DNA of 64,000 nucleotides from Prauserella_A oleivorans (GCF_042685745.1 NZ_JBHUNT010000001.1:2728001-2792000); one strand, 5' to 3'; shown: positions 11,372-20,672, numbered from the stretch's first letter. Made by a program: numbers and translations. Notes: a model not told the origin generated them from the letters alone.

Positions 11372-11399
11372 TTGTCCACCTCGGACCACTCTGTCCACA
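11372..11399. promoter_or_regulatory. DnaA-box-like pair upstream of DUF4192 gene
   Basis: TTGTCCACC (11372-11380) and CTGTCCACA (11391-11399) each match the actinobacterial DnaA box in at least eight of nine positions. They lie 50-80 bases before the DUF4192 start. Function is inferred from the motif only. Confidence 0.35.
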
Positions 11400-11449
11400 G
11401 ATTTCCCTCACCCACGTCCGATCCCGCCTCCCCAGCGCATCGTGGAGTC

Positions 11450-12490
11450 ATGACCACTTCCTCCACGACTGGCGCCACCACCGTCGATCTCCGCTCACCG
11501 GGACAGCTGATCGCCGCCGTCCCGCACCTGCTGGGCTTCCGGCCCTCGCACTCGCTGCTGCTCGTCGCGCACCGCGGCACGGCGGGCGACCGCGTCGGAC
11601 ACGTGCTGCGCGCCGACCTGCCGCCGCCTGCGGACGCCGCGAGTCTCGCGTGGACACTGCGGACACCGCTGCTCGCCGGCGATACCACGGGCGTCACCGT
11701 GATCGTCGTCGGCGGCGAGGAGTCGCCACCCGGCCCGTTGCCGCCCCGGAGGGACCTCCCGGACGCCGTCGCCGACGCGGGTCTCGCCGTGCTCCACGCC
11801 CTCTGGACACCGGAGATCCGGCCGGGCGCCCGCTGGCTCTGCTACGACGACGCGGGCTGCCACGGAGAGCTGCCCGATCCGGGTTCGTCGGTGCTGGCCG
11901 CGGTGACGGCGCACGCCGGTCTGGTGACCTACAGCAGCCGGGAGGCGATGCAACGGCAGCTCGATGCCGACGATCCCGCCGCCCTGGCCCGCCGGGCCGC
12001 GTTGCTGGAACTCGCCGCGGACGCCGAGGACGGTCTGCAACCCGGCGCTGCGTTCGCGGTCGTCGGCGCGGCACTCGGGAAGGTCGCGCGAGGAGAACCG
12101 GTGTTCTCCGACCGTGAGGTCGTCGAGCTGGCCCGGGCGCTGAGCCGGACGGAGGTTCGCGACGCATGCCTGGCAACGGCGTTGCCGCCCGGAGGGCCGA
12201 GAGCGGTCACCGCGGAACGCCTGTGGCTCACCCTGGTGCGCGCGACACCCGCACCGGAACGAGCCGAGGTCGCGACCCTGCTCGCCTACTCCGCCTACGT
12301 CCGGGGTGACGGACCGCTCGCCGGCATGGCGGTGACGAACGCGCTCGACGCCCACCCTGGCCACGTGCTCGCCGGCCTGCTGAAGCAGGCACTGGCGCAT
12401 TCGACGCCGCCCGCCAAGCTCGCCCGGCTCGGCGCGACCTGCGACGACTCGCCGCTGTGGCCGCGCGAGGAACGCGGGCCCGCCGGTTAG
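11450..12490 (+). CDS. DUF4192 domain protein
   Basis: The 346-residue soluble protein has the DUF4192 signature near its start (LRSPGQLIAAVPHLLGFRPSHSLLLV), and the domain spans nearly the whole protein. This family is common in actinobacteria and has no established function. No catalytic motif, signal peptide or membrane segment is seen. ATG at 11450 with GTGGAG just upstream is preferred over an upstream in-frame ATG at 11372, because the conserved domain begins soon after it. The last four bases overlap the convergent galE gene. Confidence 0.88.
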   Translation: MTTSSTTGATTVDLRSPGQLIAAVPHLLGFRPSHSLLLVAHRGTAGDRVGHVLRADLPPPADAASLAWTLRTPLLAGDTTGVTVIVVGGEESPPGPLPPRRDLPDAVADAGLAVLHALWTPEIRPGARWLCYDDAGCHGELPDPGSSVLAAVTAHAGLVTYSSREAMQRQLDADDPAALARRAALLELAADAEDGLQPGAAFAVVGAALGKVARGEPVFSDREVVELARALSRTEVRDACLATALPPGGPRAVTAERLWLTLVRATPAPERAEVATLLAYSAYVRGDGPLAGMAVTNALDAHPGHVLAGLLKQALAHSTPPAKLARLGATCDDSPLWPREERGPAG

Positions 12491-13488
12491 GAGCGGGCGG
12501 CCCGCCGCTCCTGCGTGAAGCGCCACGCGTCCGCGACCATCGTCGTCAGGTCCGGGCGCTCGGGTTTCCAACCGAGCCGGGTGCGTGCCCGCTCGCTGGA
12601 GGCGACGAGAACCGCGGGATCGCCGGCACGCCGCTGCGCGACCGTGGCCGGGATCGGGTGACCGGTGACCTCACGACACGCCTCGATCACCTGGCGCACG
12701 GAGAATCCGGTGCCGTTGCCCAGGTTGTAGATCTCGTGCTCGCCTGCCCGGGCGTGTTCGAGCGCAAGCAGGTGCGCGTCGGCGAGGTCGGTCACGTGGA
12801 TGTAGTCCCGGATCGCGGTGCCGTCGGCCGTCGGGTAGTCGTCACCGTAGATCTGCACCTGCGCGCGGTCGCCGGTGGCCACCTGCAGCACCAACGGGAT
12901 CAGGTGGGTTTCGGTGGTGTGCCGTTCGCCGTAGCGGCCGTACGCGCCCGCGACGTTGAAGTACCGCAGGCTCACCGCGGCGAGCCCGTGTGCCCGGGCG
13001 TAGCTGCTGATCGCGTGGTCGATGGCGAGTTTGGTGGCGCCGTAGGTGTTGGTGGGTCCGGTGGGCGCCGTTTCCGGGATCGGACTGACCTCGGGTTCGC
13101 CGTAGGTGGCCGCCGTGGACGAGAACACCAGGCGCGGCGTGTTGTGCGTGCGCATCGCGTCGAGCAGCCGGAGGGAGGTGAGCACGTTGCCGCGCCAGTA
13201 GGTGCCCGGGTCCTGCATGGACTCGCCCACGAGCGACTTGGCCGCGAAGTGGAGCACGCCGTCGAAGCCTTCGCCGAGCAGGGTCTGCGCGACCTCGGCG
13301 GCGTCGCCCTGGATGAACTGGGCGCCCTCGGGGACGGCGTCGGCGTGGCCGGTGGACAGGTCGTCGATCACGGTGACGTCGTGCCCGGCCTCCACCAGCC
13401 GCGCGGCGCATACGCTCCCGATGTAGCCGGCGCCACCCGTGACCACCAGCTTCCTCGGCGTGCTGGGCTTTGCCGTGTCGGTGGGCAT
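12487..13488 (-). CDS. galE: UDP-glucose 4-epimerase
   Basis: Interconverts UDP-glucose and UDP-galactose for the Leloir pathway and supplies UDP-galactose for wall polymers. The 333-residue extended SDR has the NAD-binding GGAGYIG at 18-24, the FSSTAATYG segment at 122-130 and the catalytic Tyr149-x3-Lys153 (YGATK). Length and motifs are normal. It lies 195 bases downstream of galK on the same strand, and that gap holds no gene, so it may have its own promoter. It overlaps the DUF4192 gene tail by four bases. Confidence 0.97.
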   Translation of the reverse strand: MPTDTAKPSTPRKLVVTGGAGYIGSVCAARLVEAGHDVTVIDDLSTGHADAVPEGAQFIQGDAAEVAQTLLGEGFDGVLHFAAKSLVGESMQDPGTYWRGNVLTSLRLLDAMRTHNTPRLVFSSTAATYGEPEVSPIPETAPTGPTNTYGATKLAIDHAISSYARAHGLAAVSLRYFNVAGAYGRYGERHTTETHLIPLVLQVATGDRAQVQIYGDDYPTADGTAIRDYIHVTDLADAHLLALEHARAGEHEIYNLGNGTGFSVRQVIEACREVTGHPIPATVAQRRAGDPAVLVASSERARTRLGWKPERPDLTTMVADAWRFTQERRAARS

Positions 13489-13683
13489 TACTCCGGGCCT
13501 TCCTGGTCGGGACCGTGCACGCCGGGGCCGGGCCGGGTGGCAACGGCGGCGAGCGCGGCCTGTGTGCTCAAGCTGTTGTGCCGACGGTGCCGCTGGTCTC
13601 CGGACGCTGTCTCGGGACGGTAACGGCTGTCGTGACGACGACAGTGTGCACCAGATGCCCGAGCGCCCGGAGACAGGGCTGGG

Positions 13684-14856
13684 TCAGGGGTAGTCGCGGG
13701 CCGCCCCGGCCGACGGCACGGCGACGAACAGCCGCGGCTCGCGGAAGCCGGCCGCGTCGAACGCGGTGGTCACGGCCACCTCGACCGCGTGCCGGTCGGA
13801 CTCGCGGATCAGGGCGATCGCCGAGCCGCCGAAGCCTCCGCCGGTCATGCGAGCGCCCAGGGCGCCTGCGTCCCGGGCCGTGTCGACGGCGAGGTCGAGC
13901 TCGGCGCAGGAGATGCGGTAGTCGTCCCGCATGCTGGCGTGGGATGCGCCCAGCAGCGGGCCGATGTCGGCGATGCGGCCTTCGCGGAGGTGCCCCACGG
14001 CCTCGAGCACGCGGGCGTTCTCGGTCACGACGTGCCGGGCGAGCGGGGCGAGGTCGGCAGGCAGGCGGTCGAGCGCGGACGGCAACTCCTCCGGTGTGAT
14101 GTCCCGCAGGGCGCGGACGCCGAGCAGTTCGGCGGCCTTCTCCGTCCCACGCCGCCGGTCGCCGTAGCCGGACCCGCCGAGCGAGTGCTTGACGCGCGTG
14201 TCGATGACCAGCACGCACAGGCCGGCCCCCGCCGCGTTGAACGGCACCTGCTCGGCCTGACCGGAGCGCACGTCGAGGAACAGCACGTGCCCCTCGACGC
14301 AGCACATCGACGCCGTCTGGTCGAGCACGCCGGTCGGAACGCCGACGAACTCGTTCTCGGCGCGCTGCGCCCAGCGGGCGATCTCGGCGCGGCGGGCGGC
14401 GTCGGGCGAGTCCTCGCCGGCGAGCCCCAGCAGCGCCATGGCCACCGCGCACTCGATGGCCGCCGACGACGACAGGCCGGCGCCGGTGGGCACGTCGCCG
14501 GCGACGACGAGGTCGGCGCCGCGGTCGATGCCGTGCTCGCGCAGCACCCAGGCGACCCCGGACGGGTAGGCGGCCCACCCGTCCGGGAACCCGGGTCGCA
14601 GCGTGGTGATGTCGACGGGCTCGGCCTGCTGGATCCTGCCGTCGGAGCCCACGGTCGCCATCGTGAGGATGGTGTCCTCGCGGGGCGCGGCCGCGCAGGC
14701 CAGCCGATGGGGCAGTGCGAACGGCAAGACGAAGCCGTCGTTGTAGTCGGTGTGCTCGCCGATCAGGTTGACGCGGCCGGGCGCGGACCACACCCCCTCG
14801 GGGGCGCGGTCGTGCACCGACCGGAACGCGCGGTCGGCAGTCTTGGCAGCGGTCAC
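13684..14856 (-). CDS. galK: Galactokinase
   Basis: Phosphorylates galactose at C1 with ATP. The 390-residue GHMP kinase has the galactokinase signature GRVNLIGEHTDYNDG at 27-41, the ATP-binding GAGLSSSAA loop and a C-terminal GGGFGGSA motif. The start is taken as GTG at 14856, which overlaps the ideR stop codon by four bases (GTGA). This puts the galactokinase signature at the usual distance from the N-terminus. Translational coupling with ideR is likely. With galE it covers two Leloir steps; no galT is nearby in the window. Confidence 0.95.
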   Translation of the reverse strand: MTAAKTADRAFRSVHDRAPEGVWSAPGRVNLIGEHTDYNDGFVLPFALPHRLACAAAPREDTILTMATVGSDGRIQQAEPVDITTLRPGFPDGWAAYPSGVAWVLREHGIDRGADLVVAGDVPTGAGLSSSAAIECAVAMALLGLAGEDSPDAARRAEIARWAQRAENEFVGVPTGVLDQTASMCCVEGHVLFLDVRSGQAEQVPFNAAGAGLCVLVIDTRVKHSLGGSGYGDRRRGTEKAAELLGVRALRDITPEELPSALDRLPADLAPLARHVVTENARVLEAVGHLREGRIADIGPLLGASHASMRDDYRISCAELDLAVDTARDAGALGARMTGGGFGGSAIALIRESDRHAVEVAVTTAFDAAGFREPRLFVAVPSAGAARDYP

Positions 14857-15545
14857 CGGGCCTGTGCCAGCACGGCGTGCAGCACAGACGTCGCCACGGT
14901 GTCGGAATGCGTGTCGTCGGACACCTCGACGGCGGAACCGCCGTTGATTGTGCCCACACGCACCGTGCGGCCCGGCACGATGCCGACCGACTTCAGCTTC
15001 GTCATCAGGCTCTCGTCCCGCTGGACGTGCTCGGCGATGCGGCGGATCTCCACCTTGCCGCCGCCCGAGCGCGCCACCTCGTCCAGGCGCACCAGGTCGG
15101 CCTCGGCCGGAGGGGCGGGCTCGCCCTCGCCCAGTTTGTCCAGTCCCGGAATCGGATTGCCGTACGGAGACGTGGTCGGGTGGTCGAGCAACTGCACGAG
15201 CTTGCGCTCGACAGCTTCGCTCATCACGTGCTCCCAGCGACATGCCTCGCTGTGCACGTGTTCCCACTCCAGACCGATGACGTCGACGAGAAGCCGTTCG
15301 GCGAGCCGGTGCTTGCGCATCACCGCGATGGCAAGCTCGCGGCCGTGGTCGGTCAGTTGCAGGTGCCGGTCGTCGGCAACCACCACCAGACCGTCGCGCT
15401 CCATGCGGGCCACCGTCTGGCTCACGGTGGGGCCGCTCTGCTGAAGCCGCTCCGCGATCCGGGCGCGAAGCGGGACGACACCCTCCTCCTCAAGCTCGAA
15501 GATGGTGCGCAAGTACATCTCGGTGGTGTCGATGAGATCGTTCAC
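14853..15545 (-). CDS. ideR: Iron-dependent repressor IdeR (DtxR family)
   Basis: Fe2+-activated repressor of iron uptake and siderophore genes. The 230-residue protein has the winged helix (residues 1-70), the dimerisation domain and a C-terminal SH3-like domain. The metal ligands match mycobacterial IdeR position for position: Met10, Cys102, Glu105 and His106 for the regulatory site, and His79, Glu83 and His98 for the ancillary site. GTG at 15545, preceded by AAAGGGGA, is chosen over an upstream ATG at 15566 because it matches the family N-terminus (VNDLIDTTEMYLRTIF). galK follows with a four-base overlap. Confidence 0.97.
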   Translation of the reverse strand: MNDLIDTTEMYLRTIFELEEEGVVPLRARIAERLQQSGPTVSQTVARMERDGLVVVADDRHLQLTDHGRELAIAVMRKHRLAERLLVDVIGLEWEHVHSEACRWEHVMSEAVERKLVQLLDHPTTSPYGNPIPGLDKLGEGEPAPPAEADLVRLDEVARSGGGKVEIRRIAEHVQRDESLMTKLKSVGIVPGRTVRVGTINGGSAVEVSDDTHSDTVATSVLHAVLAQAR

Positions 15546-15679
15546 GCCTGTCCCCTTTGTTCGCATTGCTCATGGTAGTCGTTGGCCCGGACAGATACGG
15601 CAGGCGATCAGGAACGAACAGCGGGCGGGCTCGGGGTGTTCCATGTGTGTGACCGGAACCTCCCAGGGAGGATGAACGA

Positions 15680-16537
15680 ATGCGTCGATTCAGTCCCGTG
15701 ATGAGCACCGGTGAGCTGGCCGAGCGGCTCGACGGTCCTGCCGAAGGCCGCCCCGCCCTGCTCGACGTCCGGTGGCGCCTCGCCGGCCCGCCCGGCGCCG
15801 AGTCTTATCGCGAAGGGCACATCCCGGGTGCGGTGTTCGTCGACCTCGACACCGAACTCTCCGGTCCGCCCGGACCCGATGGCCGGCACCCGCTGCCCGA
15901 TCCCGCCGACCTGGAGCGTGTGCTGCGCCGGGCAGGCGTCCGCGCCGGACACCCGGTGGTCGCCTACGACGACGGTGACTCGTCCGTCGCCGCGCGGGCC
16001 TGGTGGCTGCTGCGCTGGGCCGGTCACGCCGAGGTCGCCGTGCTCGACGGCGGCATCGCCGCCTGGCAGGCCGAGGGCAGGTCGTTGAGCACCGAACCCG
16101 CCGAGCCCGCCGAGGGTGACATCGAGGTACGGCCCGGTCACCTGCCCGTGGTGGACGCCGACGGCGCCGCCGCGCTCGCGCGGGAGGGCGTGCTCCTCGA
16201 CGCCCGCGCGCATGAGCGTTACACCGGGGAGCGGGAACCCGTCGACCCTCGGGCCGGACACGTTCCGGGCGCCCGCAACGCGCCGTTCAGCTCGCAGGTC
16301 GGGCCGGACCGGCGCTGGCGCAGCCCCGAGGAGTTGCGGGAGCACTTCGCGGCGCTGGGCGTCGCCGACGAGGTGCCTGCCGGCGCGTACTGCGGATCCG
16401 GGATCAACGCCTGCTCGATCGTGCTGGCTCGGGAGATCGCGGGCAGGCCCGAGCCGGCCGCGCTGTACGCGGGCTCGTGGTCGCACTGGTCGGCCGACCC
16501 CGCTCGCCCGGCGGCCACCGGCGACGAGCCCGGCTGA
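15680..16537 (+). CDS. Thiosulfate sulfurtransferase, tandem rhodanese (SseA-like)
   Basis: Transfers sulfur from thiosulfate or 3-mercaptopyruvate to an acceptor. It has 285 residues in two rhodanese domains (about 7-135 and 155-275). Only the second has the catalytic Cys238 (AYCGSGINA), as in active family members; the first has YDDGDSS at the equivalent place. ATG at 15680 follows GGGAGG at 15666-15671. The divergent neighbour is ideR, 134 bases away. Confidence 0.93.
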   Translation: MRRFSPVMSTGELAERLDGPAEGRPALLDVRWRLAGPPGAESYREGHIPGAVFVDLDTELSGPPGPDGRHPLPDPADLERVLRRAGVRAGHPVVAYDDGDSSVAARAWWLLRWAGHAEVAVLDGGIAAWQAEGRSLSTEPAEPAEGDIEVRPGHLPVVDADGAAALAREGVLLDARAHERYTGEREPVDPRAGHVPGARNAPFSSQVGPDRRWRSPEELREHFAALGVADEVPAGAYCGSGINACSIVLAREIAGRPEPAALYAGSWSHWSADPARPAATGDEPG

Positions 16538-16735
16538 CCCGTTCGGTTCCGGAGATGCGGACGAGGAGCCGCAGCGGGTCCGCGCAGCCCGTCACGGTGC
16601 GTGACGACACCGGCGGGGCTCGCGGGCACGTTCGAGTGGGTGCCTGGAGCCGGGGCCGGACCGGAGGGCAGCTGCGTCGGCGAGGAGACGGCGCCGCGGG
16701 ATACCTCCCACCACGCGCCGCGCCGGCCGTGCCGA

Positions 16736-16770
16736 GGCAGCCACGCGCGATGCGCTCGCGCGTGGCTGCC
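16736..16770 (+). terminator. Perfect 15-bp hairpin before acuC
   Basis: Arms 16736-16750 and 16756-16770 are exact reverse complements around a five-base loop. The hairpin lies about 200 bases after the sulfurtransferase stop and only 22 bases before the acuC ATG. It is read as a terminator, but a role at the acuC promoter is possible. Confidence 0.6.
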
Positions 16771-16779
16771 GTCACGGCT

Positions 16780-16785
16780 TAGGCT
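16780..16785 (+). promoter_or_regulatory. Possible -10 element of acuC, suggesting a leaderless mRNA
   Basis: TAGGCT fits the TANNNT pattern and ends six bases before the acuC ATG at 16792. Transcription would then begin at or beside the start codon, which fits the lack of a ribosome-binding site there. Confidence 0.4.
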
Positions 16786-16791
16786 CAGCGC

Positions 16792-17964
16792 ATGTCGCCC
16801 TCCGCCGTCGTCTGGGATCCCGCACTGCTGGCCTACGACCTGGGCGGGGAGCATCCGTTCAACCCCGTCCGGCTGCACCTCACCATCCGGCTGGCCACCG
16901 CGCTGGGGATACTCGACGACGTGCCGGTGCTCTGCCCCGAGCCGGCTACCGAGAAGGACCTCTACCGCGCCCACTCCGCCGACTACCTGGAGGCCGTGAA
17001 GCAGGCGCCGATGGCGAGCTGGGACGTCGGCCACGGACTGGGCAGCGACGACAACCCGATCTTCACCGACATGCACGACGCGGCGTCGCTCGTGGTCGGC
17101 TCCAGCCTTCTGGGGGCGCAGTGCATCGCCGAGGGCAGGGCACGCCGGGTGGTGAACATCGCGGGCGGCCTTCATCACGCGATGCGCGACCGCGCCTCCG
17201 GTTTCTGCATCTACAACGACTGTGCCGTCGCCATCTCCTGGCTGCTCGACCACGGGTACGACCGCATCGCCTACGTCGACACCGACGTCCACCACGGCGA
17301 CGGAGTGCAGGCGGCCTTCCTCGGCGATCCGCGGGTGCTGACCGTGTCGCTGCACCAGCATCCGTTCACGCTGTTCCCCGGCACCGGGTACTCGGGCGAG
17401 ATCGGTACGGACGGCGCCGAGGGCAGTGTCGTGAACGTTCCGCTGCCGCCGCGCACCAAGGACTCCGGCTGGCTGCGGGCCTTCCACGCGGTGGTCCCCT
17501 CACTGCTCGCCGAGTTCCGGCCGCAGGTTCTCGTCACCCAGTGCGGCGTCGACTCGCACGAGGAGGACCCGCTGGCCGACCTGTCGCTCACCGTCGACGG
17601 GCACCGCACCATCTACCGGGAGCTGCGCCGGCTCGCCGACACCCACACCGAGGGGCGCTGGCTCGCCGTCGGCGGTGGCGGCTACCAGCTCCTGCGAGTG
17701 GTACCGCGTTCGTGGACACACCTGATCGCCACCGTGCTCGACCGCGACATCGACCCCGACACCCCGCTGCCGGCCGCCTGGACCGACATGGTGCGTGAGG
17801 TGGCGCCGCACGCGGACCTGCCGCTCACCATGTCCGACGGTGGCGACACCGGCTACTCGCCATGGGGAGACGGGCTCGACGACGCCGTCGACATCGCGAT
17901 CCGCGACACGCGCCGTGCGGTCTTCCCGCTGCACGGCCTGGATCCCGACGATCCGAGGGACTGA
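16792..17964 (+). CDS. acuC: Acetoin utilisation protein AcuC, class I histone-deacetylase family
   Basis: Zinc-dependent lysine deacetylase; AcuC enzymes reactivate acetylated acetyl-CoA synthetase. The 390-residue protein has the HDAC fold with LHHAM and the DTDVHHGDGVQAAF zinc/active-site segment, plus GGGGY near residue 300. Length is normal. The next gene, eight bases downstream, encodes a GNAT-acyl-CoA-ligase fusion of the protein-acetyltransferase type. The pair therefore looks like a writer and eraser of lysine acetylation on acyl-CoA synthetases. Confidence 0.93.
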   Translation: MSPSAVVWDPALLAYDLGGEHPFNPVRLHLTIRLATALGILDDVPVLCPEPATEKDLYRAHSADYLEAVKQAPMASWDVGHGLGSDDNPIFTDMHDAASLVVGSSLLGAQCIAEGRARRVVNIAGGLHHAMRDRASGFCIYNDCAVAISWLLDHGYDRIAYVDTDVHHGDGVQAAFLGDPRVLTVSLHQHPFTLFPGTGYSGEIGTDGAEGSVVNVPLPPRTKDSGWLRAFHAVVPSLLAEFRPQVLVTQCGVDSHEEDPLADLSLTVDGHRTIYRELRRLADTHTEGRWLAVGGGGYQLLRVVPRSWTHLIATVLDRDIDPDTPLPAAWTDMVREVAPHADLPLTMSDGGDTGYSPWGDGLDDAVDIAIRDTRRAVFPLHGLDPDDPRD

Positions 17965-17972
17965 CACGACCG

Positions 17973-20672
17973 ATGACAGGCACGACCGGAGAAGGCACCC
18001 GCGACCCGTTCGACTACCCCCGGCAGTGGGAGGCCGACGTCGTCCTCTCGGACGGCGGGACCGTCCACGTGCGACCCATCGTGCCGACCGACGCCGACAA
18101 GCTCGTCGCGCTGCACGCCCGGCTCTCGGACCGCACCCGGTACCTGCGCTACTTCGGCGCCTACCCGCGGATTCCGGCGCGTGACCTCGAGCGATTCTCC
18201 ACGGTCGACCACCACGACCGGGTGGCCTTCGTCGCGCTGCTCGGTGACGACGTGGTGGCGGTCGGGCGCTACGAACGGCTCGACGCCGACTCGGCCGAGG
18301 TCGCGTTCGTGGTCGACGACGCCCACCAGGGGCGTGGGCTGGGCTCGATCCTGCTCGAGCATCTGGCGGCGGCGGCCCGGGAATGCGGGCTGCGCCGGTT
18401 CGTGGCCGAGGTGCTCGCGGAGAACGCGACCATGGTGCGGGTGTTCCGCGACGCGGGATACCAGGTGAGCCGGGCGTTCGAGGAAGGTGTCGTGCACCTC
18501 GAGTTCGACATCGACCCGACCGAGGAGTCCCTCGCCGTCGCGCGGGCCCGCGAGCAGGCCGCCGAGGCCCGCAGCGTCCACAACCTGCTGCACCCGCGCT
18601 CGGTCGCCGTGATCGGGGCCTCGACCGATCCCACGAAGATCGGCTACGCGGTGCTGACCAACCTGCTGGCCGCCGACTTCTCCGGACCGGTCTACCCGGT
18701 CAACCCCGAGCACGCGTCCGTGCGCGGGGTGCGTGCCTACAAGTCCGTGCTCGAGATCCCCGACCCGGTGGACCTGGCGGTCGTGGCCGTGCCCGCCGAC
18801 CAGGTCGAGGCGGTGCTCGACGGCGCGCTCGCCAAAGGGGTGAAGACGCTCGTCATCGTGTCGGCAGGCTTCGCGGAGGCGGGGCCGCACGGGTTGCATG
18901 CCGAGCTGCGGCTGGTCGGCGAGGCCAGGGCGCACGGCATGCGGGTCGTGGGACCCAACGCGCTCGGCGTCATCAACACCGATCCGGGCGTGCGGCTCAA
19001 CGCGACGCTCGCGCCCAGGCTGCCGAAGCGCGGCCGCACCGGGTTCTTCTGCCAGTCCGGCGCGCTCGGCACCGCCATCCTGGCCGACGCCGAGGCGCGC
19101 GGGCTCGGACTGTCCACATTCGTCTCCGCGGGCAACCGCGCCGACGTGTCCGGCAACGACATCCTGCAGTACTGGGAGACCGATCCGAACACCGACGTCG
19201 TCCTGCTGTATCTGGAGTCGTTCGGCAACCCCCGCAAGTTCGCGCGGCTGGCCCGCAGGCTCGCGCGCAGCAAGCCGATCGTCGCGGTGAAGTCCGGCCG
19301 GCACGCGGTACGCCCGCAGCTGGCCGCGACCTCGACCGAGATCGACGAGTCGAGCGTGCAGGCACTGTTCGAGCAGGCCGGTGTGGTGCGGGTGGACTCG
19401 CTGGCGCAGCTGTTCGACACGGCGCTGGTGTTCGCGCACCAGCCGTTGCCCGCCGGCGCGCGCATCGGCATCGTCGGCAACTCCAGTGCGATCGGCTTGC
19501 TCGCGGCCGACACGGCGCGGGCCCAGGGCCTGCGACTCGGCATCGAACCGGTCGACATCGGCCCCCAGGCACCGCCCGAGGAGTTCGCCAAGGCCGTGGG
19601 GGAGGCGCTCGACTCGCCCGAGGTCGACGCGCTGGTCGCGGTGTTCGCCCCGCCGGTCGCGATCCCGGGCACGGCGTACGCGCGGGCACTGCGGGAAACC
19701 GTGCAGGCGCGGGGCCGCACGCCGGAGAAGCCCATCGTGTCCACGTTCCTCGCCGCCGAAGGGGTGCCCGCGGAGCTCGCGGTGCTGGGCAAGGACGGGG
19801 AGCCGGTGTTCGGCTCCATCCCCAGCTACCCGAGCCCGGAACGGGCCGTCAACGCGCTCGCCCGCGTCGTGCGCTACGCCGCGTGGCGACAGCGGCCGCA
19901 GGGCACGATCGTGCGCCCGGGCGGTATCCACACCGAGCAGGCGCAGGGCATGGTGCGCGAGCTGTTCCGGCAAGGCGAGAGCCACCGGCTCTCCGACGAC
20001 GAGCTCGTGCGGCTGCTGCGGTGTTACGGCATCGATGTGGTGCCGTTCCGCGTGGTCGCGAGCGAGGACAAGGCCGCGGCCGCCGCCGCGGAGCTGGGCT
20101 ACCCGGTGACGTTGAAGGCCTACGACGACCGGCTAAGGGGCAGGCCGGACCTCGCGGGCGTGCGGCTCGACCTGACCTCCGAGGATTCGGTGCGGACGAG
20201 CTACCGGGATCTGCGTGAGGTGTCGGGTGCGGACCAGGTGTACGTGCAGCGCATGGCGCCGAAGGGGTTGTCGTGTGTGATCGGGCTGCAGGACGACCCG
20301 TCGTTCGGCACGCTCGTCTCCTTCGGACTGTCCGGTGTGGTCAGCAAGCTGCTCGGCGACCAGGCGTTCCGGGCGGTTCCGTTGACCGATGTGGACGCTG
20401 CGACGCTCGTGCGCGAGCCGAAGACGGCGCCGCTGCTCACCGGGTACCGGGGCGACGAGCCCGCCGATCTCGCGGCCCTGCAGGACCTTGTGCTTCGCGT
20501 CGCGGCGTTGGCCGAGGACAACCCGGAGGTGCGTTCACTGACGCTGGACCCGGTGCTCGCCTCGCCCGAGGGCGTGTTCGTGACCAACGCCAGGATCGTG
20601 CTCGGCCCACCCCCGTCCCGCCCGGACACCGGTCCCCGGCGGCTGCGGCAGATCAACGCGTACGTCGACTGA
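17973..20672 (+). CDS. Pat-type protein acetyltransferase: N-terminal GNAT fused to NDP-forming acyl-CoA-ligase-like domains
   Basis: An 899-residue fusion. A GNAT domain (about 20-185, acetyl-CoA loop QGRGLG at 119-124) is followed by a CoA-binding domain (from about 203, SVAVIGAS), a succinyl-CoA-ligase-like domain and an ATP-grasp domain at the C-terminus (about 680-899). Near residue 452, where active ligases have the phospho-His in a SHTG motif, this protein reads TSTE, so the ligase is probably a sensor or regulatory part rather than an enzyme. ATG at 17973 is taken as the start, after GAGGGA. Coupling with acuC supports a role in acetylating acyl-CoA synthetases. Confidence 0.88.
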   Translation: MTGTTGEGTRDPFDYPRQWEADVVLSDGGTVHVRPIVPTDADKLVALHARLSDRTRYLRYFGAYPRIPARDLERFSTVDHHDRVAFVALLGDDVVAVGRYERLDADSAEVAFVVDDAHQGRGLGSILLEHLAAAARECGLRRFVAEVLAENATMVRVFRDAGYQVSRAFEEGVVHLEFDIDPTEESLAVARAREQAAEARSVHNLLHPRSVAVIGASTDPTKIGYAVLTNLLAADFSGPVYPVNPEHASVRGVRAYKSVLEIPDPVDLAVVAVPADQVEAVLDGALAKGVKTLVIVSAGFAEAGPHGLHAELRLVGEARAHGMRVVGPNALGVINTDPGVRLNATLAPRLPKRGRTGFFCQSGALGTAILADAEARGLGLSTFVSAGNRADVSGNDILQYWETDPNTDVVLLYLESFGNPRKFARLARRLARSKPIVAVKSGRHAVRPQLAATSTEIDESSVQALFEQAGVVRVDSLAQLFDTALVFAHQPLPAGARIGIVGNSSAIGLLAADTARAQGLRLGIEPVDIGPQAPPEEFAKAVGEALDSPEVDALVAVFAPPVAIPGTAYARALRETVQARGRTPEKPIVSTFLAAEGVPAELAVLGKDGEPVFGSIPSYPSPERAVNALARVVRYAAWRQRPQGTIVRPGGIHTEQAQGMVRELFRQGESHRLSDDELVRLLRCYGIDVVPFRVVASEDKAAAAAAELGYPVTLKAYDDRLRGRPDLAGVRLDLTSEDSVRTSYRDLREVSGADQVYVQRMAPKGLSCVIGLQDDPSFGTLVSFGLSGVVSKLLGDQAFRAVPLTDVDAATLVREPKTAPLLTGYRGDEPADLAALQDLVLRVAALAEDNPEVRSLTLDPVLASPEGVFVTNARIVLGPPPSRPDTGPRRLRQINAYVD

